From positions 62,001 to 126,000 of the forward strand of contig JBBCXB010000001.1 in assembly GCA_037145635.1 (NCBI GenBank): a stretch of 64,000 nucleotides of DNA. Reading direction: 5' to 3'. Position 1 is the first letter of the stretch; each line of letters starts with the position of its first letter. This DNA is from JAATFS01 sp037145635. Lineage in GTDB: Bacteria > Pseudomonadota > Gammaproteobacteria > Xanthomonadales > Xanthomonadaceae. Under the pieces are notes generated by a model, which saw only the letters and a program-made list of their open reading frames with translations, searched no databases and was not told where the DNA came from. Of the stretch, positions 56,699 to 63,308 are shown piece after piece. The position numbers and the translations under genes were made by a program.

Positions 56699-58303
56699 AT
56701 GCAGGTCGAGAAAGCGATGACGCGGCGCCAGCTGCTGGCACGGATCGGCATGGCCGCCGGCGGCGCGATGATGTACCAGGCGATGAGCAGCCTCGGCATG
56801 GCGGCGGAATCGGGGTTCCGTACCCCGTTCCGGCTGGAGGGCGACGGCCGCGGCGCCTCGGTGCTGGTCCTCGGCGCCGGGCTGGCGGGCCTGACCGCGG
56901 CCTATGAACTGCGCAAGGCCGGCTATGCGGTGCAGGTGCTGGAGTTCAACGCGCGCCCGGGCGGGCGCAACTGGACCCTGCGCGGCGGCGACCGCTACAC
57001 CGAGCTGGGCGGGGCCACCCAGGAATGCCGCTTCGACGAGGGCCACTACCTCAATCCCGGACCGTGGCGCATCCCGCACCACCATAGGGCGGTGCTGGCG
57101 TACTGCCGGCAGTTCGGGGTGGCGCTGGAGGCGTTCAACCAGGTCAACTACAACGCGCTGCTGCACAGCCGCCACGGCTTCGGCGGCCAGCCGCAGCGCT
57201 TCCGCGACATCGATGCCGACTACAAGGGGCACGTGAGCGAACTGCTGGCCAAGTGCACCCAGCAGCATGCGCTCGACCAGGCGGTCGGCCGCGAGGACCA
57301 GGAACTGCTGCTGGAGTCGCTGCGCACCTGGGGGGCGCTCGACCACCGCTTCGGCTACGTCAAGGGGCGGGAGAGCAGCGAGCGCCGCGGCTTCGCGCGC
57401 TATCCCGGCGGCGGCCTGTCCGGCCGGCCCGAGTTCTCGGAGCCGTTCTCGGTGCAGGACGTGCTGCGCTCGCGGCTGTGGACCACGCTGGCGGCCGGCA
57501 ACAACTACGAGATGCAGACCACGATGTTCCAGCCGGTCGGCGGCATGGACCAGATCGGCAAGGCGTTCGCGCGCCAGCTGCCGGACGGCACGATCCGCTA
57601 CAACGCCAAGGTCACCGCGATCGACCAGGATGCGCAGGGCGTGCAGGTCCGCTGGCAGAACGCGGTGCGCGGCGGCGACGAGCAGGTCGCACGCGCCGAC
57701 TGGTGCATCTGCACGCTGCCGCTGTCGATCCTCAGCCGGCTGCCGCTCAAGGTCGGCGAGGCGATGAGCGAGGCGATCGCCCAGGTGCCGTACGCGGCCT
57801 CGGTCAAGGTGGGGCTGCAGTTCAAGCGCCGCTTCTGGGAGGAGGACGAGGCGATCTACGGCGGCATCAGCTACACCGACCTGCCGATCACCCTGATCAG
57901 CTATCCCAGCACCGGCTACCACAGCGGCGGCAAGGGCGTGCTGCTGGGCGGCTACGTGTGGGGGCTGGAAGCGTTCGAGTTCACCTCGATGGCGCCGGCC
58001 GAACGCGTGCGCAAGGCCGTGGAGTACGGGGCGCAGCTGCACCCGCAGTACCCGCGCGAGTTCGACAACGGCATCTCGGTCGGCTGGCATCGCGTGCCGT
58101 TCACCCATGGCTGCTTCGGGATGTGGACCGAGCAGGCGCGCGCCGACCATTACGAGTCGCTGTGCCAGATCGACGGCCGCATCGCGCTGGCCGGCGAGCA
58201 CGTCTCCTACATCCCGGCGTGGCAGGAAGGCGCGATCCTGTCTGCGCACGATGTCGTCGGCCGCCTGCACCGCCAGGTGGTCGCGCAGGGAGGCCGCGCA
58301 TGA
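56699..58303 (+). CDS. Tat-exported flavin amine oxidase/dehydrogenase
   Basis: A 534-residue FAD enzyme of the monoamine-oxidase/L-amino-acid-oxidase family. The N-terminus has a twin-arginine signal (TRRQLLARIGMAAGG, Arg9-Arg10). The FAD fold VLGAGLAGLTAAYELRKAGYAVQVLE starts at about residue 57, GGRNWTLRGG follows, and the C-terminal FAD motif is RIALAGEHVSYIPAWQEGAILSA. The next gene is a cytochrome c with an ATGA overlap, so the natural electron acceptor may be the cytochrome rather than O2, as established for nicotine oxidoreductase NicA2 of Pseudomonas. The amine substrate is unknown. ATG 56699 has GGGGA upstream; GTG 56687 is an alternative. Confidence 0.88.
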   Translation: MQVEKAMTRRQLLARIGMAAGGAMMYQAMSSLGMAAESGFRTPFRLEGDGRGASVLVLGAGLAGLTAAYELRKAGYAVQVLEFNARPGGRNWTLRGGDRYTELGGATQECRFDEGHYLNPGPWRIPHHHRAVLAYCRQFGVALEAFNQVNYNALLHSRHGFGGQPQRFRDIDADYKGHVSELLAKCTQQHALDQAVGREDQELLLESLRTWGALDHRFGYVKGRESSERRGFARYPGGGLSGRPEFSEPFSVQDVLRSRLWTTLAAGNNYEMQTTMFQPVGGMDQIGKAFARQLPDGTIRYNAKVTAIDQDAQGVQVRWQNAVRGGDEQVARADWCICTLPLSILSRLPLKVGEAMSEAIAQVPYAASVKVGLQFKRRFWEEDEAIYGGISYTDLPITLISYPSTGYHSGGKGVLLGGYVWGLEAFEFTSMAPAERVRKAVEYGAQLHPQYPREFDNGISVGWHRVPFTHGCFGMWTEQARADHYESLCQIDGRIALAGEHVSYIPAWQEGAILSAHDVVGRLHRQVVAQGGRA

Positions 58304-58725
58304 GGCCGCGCCCGGGGTGGCTGGCGGCGGGGGTGGCGGGCCTGCTGGTCGCGCTGGTGCTGCCGCCCGGCGCGCACGAACTGCGTGCGCAGAGTTCCGA
58401 CGCCACCCCGCTGTACCCGCAGGCCGGCTTCGGCGACGCCTCCGGCGAGACCGTGTACCGCGCGATCTGCCAGGGCTGCCACATGCCCGCGGGCGAGGGC
58501 GCCGCCGGCGCCGGCGAGTACCCCGCGCTCGCCGGCAACCCCAAGCTCGCGGCCGCGCCGTTCGTCACGATGATGGTGGTCGACGGACGCGGCGGCATGC
58601 CCGGGTTCGGCGGCATGCTCAACGACCAGCAGGTGGCCGAGGTGGTGGCCTATGTGCGCACCCACTTCGGCAACGCGTATCCCGATGCCGTCACCGCCGA
58701 CGACGTCAAACCGTTCCGGCACTGA
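58300..58725 (+). CDS. Periplasmic c-type cytochrome, partner of the amine oxidase
   Basis: A 141-residue monohaem cytochrome with a signal peptide (WLAAGVAGLLVALVLPPGAHELRAQ), one haem site CQGCH (57-61) and a likely axial Met in GGMPGFGGM (M100 or M106). The fold is class I. Its start overlaps the amine oxidase stop codon (ATGA), which argues for a functional pair. It could accept electrons from the reduced flavin and pass them to terminal oxidases or to the azurin encoded 1.8 kb further on. Confidence 0.92.
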   Translation: MRPRPGWLAAGVAGLLVALVLPPGAHELRAQSSDATPLYPQAGFGDASGETVYRAICQGCHMPAGEGAAGAGEYPALAGNPKLAAAPFVTMMVVDGRGGMPGFGGMLNDQQVAEVVAYVRTHFGNAYPDAVTADDVKPFRH

Positions 58726-58751
58726 TCCCTTACCGCTTCCCAGGAGTCGCC

Positions 58752-59249
58752 ATGTCCCGTTCCGCCCCGTTCGTCCTCGGCCTGCTCGCGCTGTGCGCCC
58801 CCTGGGCGGCACCGGCCGCCGAGATCGTGCGCCACAAGATCCCCGACAGCGACTTCCCGATCGCCGCGGCGGTGGAGATCCCGGCCGGCAGGACCACCGT
58901 ATACGTCAGCGGCAAGGTCCCGGCGGTGGTCGACGCCAGCGCGCCCAAGGGCTCGCAGGCCGCCTACGGCGACACCCGCGCACAGACCGTCAGCGTGCTG
59001 GCGCAGATCAAGGCGCAGCTGGCGGAGATGGGGCTGGGCATGGGCGACGTGGTGAAGATGCAGGCGTTCCTGGTCGGCGACCCGGCGCTCGGCGGCAAGA
59101 TGGATTTCGCCGGCTTCATGGAGGGCTACCGCCAGTTCTTCGGCACCCGCGAGCAGCCCAACCTGCCGGCGCGCTCGGCGTTCCAGATCGCCGCACTGGG
59201 CAATCCCGCGTTCCGCGTCGAGATCGAAGTCGTCGCCGTCCGCCCCTGA
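58752..59249 (+). CDS. Periplasmic RidA/YjgF-family imine deaminase
   Basis: A 165-residue protein with a signal peptide (APFVLGLLALCAPWAAPAA) in front of a RidA domain. The catalytic Arg of the archetypal RidA class is kept (LPARSAF, R141), and the C-terminus VEIEVVAVRP fits. RidA hydrolyses enamines and imines, the direct products of amine oxidation. An exported RidA next to an exported amine oxidase therefore suggests that it releases the aldehyde or keto product and ammonia in the periplasm. GGAG lies 8 nt before the ATG. Confidence 0.9.
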   Translation: MSRSAPFVLGLLALCAPWAAPAAEIVRHKIPDSDFPIAAAVEIPAGRTTVYVSGKVPAVVDASAPKGSQAAYGDTRAQTVSVLAQIKAQLAEMGLGMGDVVKMQAFLVGDPALGGKMDFAGFMEGYRQFFGTREQPNLPARSAFQIAALGNPAFRVEIEVVAVRP

Positions 59250-59274
59250 CCGTTCCCGTTCCCTGGAGTCCCCC

Positions 59275-60480
59275 ATGCAATCCTCCCTCTCGCGTCGTTC
59301 GTTCCTGCGTGATTCGATGCTGTTCGCCGGCGCGGCCGGTACCGCGGGGCTGCCGCTGCTGGCGCAGGCCACCGGCCGCGCCGGCCCGGCGCCGACGGCG
59401 GTTCCCTCCGGCGCACCCGCTGCGGTGATGATCAATGCCAATGAATACCCCGGCGGTCCGTCGCCGCGGGCCTTGCAGGCCATCGCCGAGATCTCGCCCA
59501 GCGGCGGGCGCTACCTGCGCGACCTGCAGATGGAGTTCCTGCAGACCCTGGCCGGGCAGCTCCGGGTCGCGCCGGAGAACCTGATGGCCTATGCCGGCTC
59601 CACCGAGCCGCTGGACTACACCATGCTGGCGTTCACCTCGCCGGCGCGGCCGCTGGTCAGCGCGGACCCGACCTTCGAGTCGGGCTGGCGCGCGGCCGCG
59701 CGCAACGGCGCGCGGGTGGTCAAGGTGCCGCTGCGCGCGGACGGGTCGCACGACGTGCAGGCGATGTGCGCCGCCGATGCGAACGCCGGCGTGGTCTACA
59801 TCTGCAACCCCAACAACCCCACCGGCTCGGTGACCCTGCGCAAGGACCTGGACTATGCGCTGGCGCACAAGCCGAAGGGCAGCGTGCTGGTAGTGGACGA
59901 GGCCTACATCCATTTTTCCGACAGCGCCGCGAGCGTGGTGGACATGGTCGCGCGCGGCGAGGACGTGGTGGTGCTGCGGACCTTCTCCAAGCTCTACGGC
60001 ATGGCCGGCATCCGGCTCGGCTATGCGGTCGCGCGTCCGGACCTGCTGGAGAAGCTCAGGTTCTACAGCGTCAACAGCCTGCCGGTGACGGCGGTGGCGG
60101 CCGGGCTGGCCAGCCTGCGCGATCCGCAGCTAGTGCCGCAGCGCCGGCGCGAGACCGCGGCGATCCGCAACGACGTGGTGGCCTTCCTCACCGCGCATGG
60201 CCATGCCTGCACGCCCTCGGAGAGCAACTGCTTCATGGTCGACGTCAAGCGCCCGGCCAAGGCGTTCATGGACGACATGGCGACCTACGGGGTGTTCGTC
60301 GGGCGCAGCTGGCCGGTCTGGCCCAATTCCTCGCGCATCACCGTGGGAACCGCGGAGGAGATGGCGCGCTTCAAGCAGGCGTTCGCGCAGGTGGCGGCGG
60401 GCCGGCGCGGGCCGCTGCCGGTGCCTGCCGCCACCGCGATGCGCGACGACCCGCTGGAGCGGTTCTTCCACTGCGCCTGA
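59275..60480 (+). CDS. Tat-exported PLP-dependent aminotransferase (HisC-like)
   Basis: A 401-residue fold-type I aminotransferase. The N-terminus LSRRSFLRDSMLFAGAAGTAG is an almost perfect Tat signal (SRRSFLR), so the folded holoenzyme is probably exported. The catalytic parts are intact: NPNNPTG (178-184), VVDEAYIHF (D208, Y211) and the PLP lysine in TFSKLYGMAGIRLGY (K239). Family resemblance is to histidinol-phosphate aminotransferases, but the location argues against histidine synthesis. It may transaminate or otherwise process the amino substrate in the periplasm. GGAG precedes the ATG. Confidence 0.88.
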   Translation: MQSSLSRRSFLRDSMLFAGAAGTAGLPLLAQATGRAGPAPTAVPSGAPAAVMINANEYPGGPSPRALQAIAEISPSGGRYLRDLQMEFLQTLAGQLRVAPENLMAYAGSTEPLDYTMLAFTSPARPLVSADPTFESGWRAAARNGARVVKVPLRADGSHDVQAMCAADANAGVVYICNPNNPTGSVTLRKDLDYALAHKPKGSVLVVDEAYIHFSDSAASVVDMVARGEDVVVLRTFSKLYGMAGIRLGYAVARPDLLEKLRFYSVNSLPVTAVAAGLASLRDPQLVPQRRRETAAIRNDVVAFLTAHGHACTPSESNCFMVDVKRPAKAFMDDMATYGVFVGRSWPVWPNSSRITVGTAEEMARFKQAFAQVAAGRRGPLPVPAATAMRDDPLERFFHCA

Positions 60481-60528
60481 GCGCCGGCCTGCGACGGCCG
60501 GTCGCACCCCTCTGCCATCCGACGGTCC

Positions 60529-60534
60529 TAGAAT
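60529..60534 (+). promoter_or_regulatory. -10 element TAGAAT, possible own promoter of azurin
   Basis: TAGAAT lies 35 nt before the azurin start. The -35 region (ACCCCT) is poor, so this is tentative. Confidence 0.35.
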
Positions 60535-60568
60535 GACATTGGCTTTCCTACCTGCAGGAGTACGACCC

Positions 60569-61018
60569 TTGAAGCGGTTCTCGACGATCGTGGCGCTGGC
60601 CCTGGTGTTGTTCGCCCCCTCGGCCTGGGCGCGCAGCTGCGCGGTGACCATCGCCGGCAACGACCAGATGAAGTTCGACCAGAGCGCGATCAAGCTGGCG
60701 CCCGACTGCAGCGAGGTCAAGCTCACGCTGAAGCACACCGGCAAGCTGGCGGCCGCGGCGATGGGCCACAACTGGGTGCTGACCAAGACCGCCGACTTCC
60801 AGGCCGTGGCCAACGCCGGCATCCGTGCCTCGCTCGCCGACAGCTACCTGCCCAAGGGCGATCCGCGTGTGCTCGCGCACACCCAGGTGATCGGTGGCGG
60901 CGAAAGCACCACCATCACGTTCCCCACGGCCAAGCTGGCCAAGGGCGGGGCGTACACGTTCTTCTGCTCGTTCCCGGGCCACTGGGCGATGATGAAGGGC
61001 ACGCTGAGCTTCGGTTGA
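60569..61018 (+). CDS. azu: Azurin, periplasmic blue copper protein
   Basis: A 149-residue type-1 copper electron carrier with a signal peptide (TIVALALVLFAPSAWA). All copper ligands are present: H67 in MGHNW, and C133, H138 and M142 in CSFPGHWAMM. Cys24 and Cys47 can form the usual N-terminal disulfide. The start is TTG 60569, with CAGGAG 8 nt upstream; no in-frame ATG exists nearby. It lies 88 nt after the aminotransferase gene and may take electrons from the cytochrome of the amine-oxidation unit, or serve general respiration or stress. Confidence 0.93.
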   Translation: MKRFSTIVALALVLFAPSAWARSCAVTIAGNDQMKFDQSAIKLAPDCSEVKLTLKHTGKLAAAAMGHNWVLTKTADFQAVANAGIRASLADSYLPKGDPRVLAHTQVIGGGESTTITFPTAKLAKGGAYTFFCSFPGHWAMMKGTLSFG

Positions 61019-61104
61019 GCCCACCGCGCGCCGCGGCCGCCGCGACATGGAATGGCGAGCGGCTGCCGAATCTCGGTAGCCGGTTGTCTTTGCCGCGGAC
61101 ACGC

Positions 61105-61195
61105 GCGTGACCGGGGACGGGCTCCTCGGCGCGGCAGACGTTCTGTCCGATGCGCCGCCGCGGCACATCCCTGCGTCTGTCCCCCGTCACGCTGA
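61105..61195 (+). repeat. Imperfect palindromic dispersed repeat, copy 1
   Basis: Begins GCGTGACCGGGGACGGG and ends in the inverse form CTGTCCCCCGTCACGC; the middle contains GCTCCTCGGC and CGCCGCC. It shares about 70 nt at roughly 80 percent identity with copy 2 at 63122. The two copies are in the same orientation about 2.0 kb apart, on either side of the TetX-like gene. Confidence 0.7.
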
Positions 61196-61532
61196 TGCCT
61201 CGGTGAGCCGTTGCCACGGCTTCGAGGGATGAGCGACTGACTGATCTGATGCAGAAATTAGTTCGAATCTGCGAGGACTGATCACCCTTGGTACGCTCGA
61301 CCGCGTCCGCGAGGCAGCCCACGCTGTGCTCCACTCGGAGGTTGCACCAGCGCCTAGCGCGGTGCAATATTCGGCAATCGCGAAAAACGGTCTGATTAGC
61401 CCTCGGGCTGCAGAGATCGAATACACGCCGCCCACTTTGACTTTGGTGGGCCGGTCAGCGTCCTCCGCCATTTTTTGGTTGGCCCTCTATTAGTTGCGGA
61501 TCACGCAACATTTTTGGCTATGGAACGCTGCT
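61196..61532. other. AT-richer gap before the TetX-like gene
   Basis: No gene can be named. Base composition already resembles the following low-GC gene. An open plus-strand frame of about 80 codons (61248-61493, containing LRGLITLGTLDRVREAAHAV) has no good start and might be a decayed gene fragment. A small hairpin with GCCCAC/GTGGGC lies near 61431-61453. Confidence 0.35.
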
Positions 61533-62687
61533 ATGAACGATCACGCTCATGCCTCAAATTCTTCCGATTCCCATATCGTCATAATCGGTGCTGGCCTCGG
61601 TGGCCTGACACTCGCTCGCGTGCTTCACATCAGCGGCATTCGATCAACTATTTTCGAGGCAGAACCTAGCCCTGAGGCGAGAGAACAAGGGGGCTTACTT
61701 GATATTCATGAGTACAACGGACAGCTCGGTTTAAAGGCGGCCGGCCTGTACGATCAGTTCCTCGCCATAACTCTTCCTGGCGAAGATGCGAAGCGTGTTG
61801 TCGACCGAGATGGCAATGTCCTGCTCGACAAGCCTTCCTCTGGCAGCATCATGCGGCCTGAGGTCGAGCGAGGCGCTTTACGCCGATTGCTGATTGAGTC
61901 GTTGCCTCTGGACACGATACGCTGGGGCTGCAAGTTAGTTCAGGTGAGCCCGAGTTCTGACGGGAGGCATAAGTTAGCCTTTGCCGATGGTGCGGAAGTC
62001 TTTGCCAATTTGCTGGTCGGTGCAGATGGCGCTTGGTCTAAGGTCAGGCCCCTGCTATCTGCTGCAATGCCCGCCTATGTTGGTACCACTTTCATCGAAA
62101 TAGGCTTGGATATTTCTGCGCTGAAAGACGTATCCGTTGCCCATCTAGTCGGCAGCGGAACAATGATGGCCGTCGCGCCCGGCCGAGCCATCATGGCGCA
62201 CCGCTCCGCGACCGGGACGCTGAGAGGATACGTCGCACTCAACATGCCAGAGGCGTGGTTCTCTACCATCGACTTCGGCCAACCGGCACTTGCTATGCAG
62301 CACATTGCTGCAGAATTTGGAAACTGGGCGCCGCCTCTGGTGGCGCTCATTGAGCACAGCGACGTTGCCCCCATCGTGCGGCACATCTACGCCTTGCCCA
62401 TTCACCACAGATGGGAAAGCAGGCCCAACGTGACATTACTCGGTGACGCAGCACACCTTATGTCTCCGTTCGCGGGCGAAGGGGCGAACCTCGCCATTTA
62501 TGACGGCGCGGAGCTCGCGCAAGCCCTTGTCCGCCATGGAGGCGATGTGGGAGCGGCATTGGCAGAGTATGACGAGGCGCTCTTCCTACGCAGCACGACG
62601 TTCGCACAGCAGAGCGCTCTGAATCATTCCATCTTCTTCGGGAAGCGCGCGCCTCTGAGCGTAGTTGAGCTTTTCTCATCTATCTGA
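61533..62687 (+). CDS. TetX-like FAD-dependent monooxygenase, low-GC and probably acquired
   Basis: A 384-residue class-A flavin monooxygenase. The FAD fold is IVIIGAGLGGLTLARVL (16-31), the DG motif VGADGAWSKVR, and the ribityl-binding motif GDAAHLMSPFAGEGANLAI. EAREQGGLLDIHEYNGQLGLKAAGL and PEVERGALRRLLIESL align in order with TetX and its close relatives. Codon use is much less GC-rich than in the neighbours (many codons ending in T or A), which points to transfer. The substrate may be a tetracycline-like or other aromatic polyketide, but sequence alone cannot show that. No partner genes. ATG 61533 chosen by the fold start. Confidence 0.82.
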   Translation: MNDHAHASNSSDSHIVIIGAGLGGLTLARVLHISGIRSTIFEAEPSPEAREQGGLLDIHEYNGQLGLKAAGLYDQFLAITLPGEDAKRVVDRDGNVLLDKPSSGSIMRPEVERGALRRLLIESLPLDTIRWGCKLVQVSPSSDGRHKLAFADGAEVFANLLVGADGAWSKVRPLLSAAMPAYVGTTFIEIGLDISALKDVSVAHLVGSGTMMAVAPGRAIMAHRSATGTLRGYVALNMPEAWFSTIDFGQPALAMQHIAAEFGNWAPPLVALIEHSDVAPIVRHIYALPIHHRWESRPNVTLLGDAAHLMSPFAGEGANLAIYDGAELAQALVRHGGDVGAALAEYDEALFLRSTTFAQQSALNHSIFFGKRAPLSVVELFSSI

Positions 62688-62712
62688 CGCTACCCCTGAT
62701 CCCGTATCCGCG

Positions 62713-62790
62713 TAGCCAGTAATTCGTAGCTAGGCATCGACCATCGACCATCGACCATTAGTTGCCAGTTGCCGGCCATCAGTTGTTGAG
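62713..62790. repeat. Degenerate 7-bp tandem repeat array, left
   Basis: A heptamer period is visible: CCATCGA twice, then CCATTAG, TTGCCAG, TTGCCGG, CCATCAG, TTGTTGA. It follows the TetX-like gene. No coding function. Confidence 0.6.
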
Positions 62791-62930
62791 CCGGCCAGCT
62801 GTCGTCTGAAGGCAACTGGGTGCCGGGTACTAGCGCTCAACTCTCGGCCGTCAGAGCCACTGGAAACACAGTCCTTCCGGAAGCAGCACCTTTCGTTCCG
62901 CCAAACCAATCATCCGTGCAGAGGGGTCCG

Positions 62931-63018
62931 CGGGTGCCGGGGCAGGACCTTCCACGACATGGATGTCGTGGAAGAGCCCCCAGGGACGGGTTCACGGCGT
63001 GTCCTGCCCCGGCACCCG
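62931..63018. repeat. Nested palindromic element (88 bp)
   Basis: Outer arms CGGGTGCCGGGGCAGGAC (62931-62948) and their exact complement (63001-63018), 18 bp. Inside, CTTCCACGACAT and ATGTCGTGGAAG form a second 12-bp hairpin with loop GG (62949-62974). This looks like a REP-like or MITE-like mobile palindrome. Confidence 0.75.
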
Positions 63019-63121
63019 TGGGCCGCTCCCACGCTGGCAAACGAGGCGCCGATCGCAGGCCAACCGCCCAGTGGAATGCAAAGGGCGCCGCCAAGATCGG
63101 CGGCTTCGGCGAGGGGCGCCA

Positions 63122-63212
63122 GCGTGACCGGGGACAGGCTCCTCGGCTCGGGCGGACATCCGGTCCGACTCGCCGCCACGGCACGTCCGGCGTGCCGCTC
63201 TCTGCCTGTCCC
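63122..63212 (+). repeat. Imperfect palindromic dispersed repeat, copy 2
   Basis: Begins GCGTGACCGGGGACAGGC and closes with GCCTGTCCCC, so its ends can pair. The internal part matches copy 1 at 61105 (GCTCCTCGGC, GTCCGA, CGCCGCC, CGGCAC). Same orientation as copy 1. Confidence 0.7.
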
Positions 63213-63225
63213 CGCGAACTGCCAC

Positions 63226-63300
63226 TGGCCATCAAGCCAACGGTTATTAGCCATAAGCCATCAGCAGCCATCTGTAACCAGCAACCAGTAACCCGCGGAC
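63226..63300. repeat. Degenerate 7-bp tandem repeat array, right
   Basis: Heptamers such as GCCATCA, AGCCAAC, AGCCATA, AGCCATC, ACCAGCA and ACCAGTA follow each other in register just before the end of the LuxR-type gene. Related in period and composition to the array at 62713. Confidence 0.6.
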
Positions 63301-63308
63301 TAGCCGGG

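Noticed and set aside
46960..60480. Pyoverdine-like maturation cluster (M19 protein like PvdM plus Tat PLP enzyme like PvdN)
   Set aside because: The PLP enzyme is a HisC-like aminotransferase, not of the PvdN class; the M19 protein has no export signal; no NRPS, PvdP or PvdQ equivalents are present.
61187..61493. Frames on both strands before the TetX-like gene (possible TetR-like or phage remnant)
   Set aside because: No recognisable domain and no good start; reported only as a possible decayed fragment in the gap description.
61105..63212. Integron cassette with attC sites around the TetX-like gene
   Set aside because: The flanking repeats lack the RYYYAAC / GTTRRRY core of attC sites and no integrase is in the window.
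62688..63308. Possible CRISPR array in the repeat-rich gap
   Set aside because: The repeats are 7-bp degenerate tandems and palindromes, without constant repeats separated by unique spacers of regular length; no cas genes are present.
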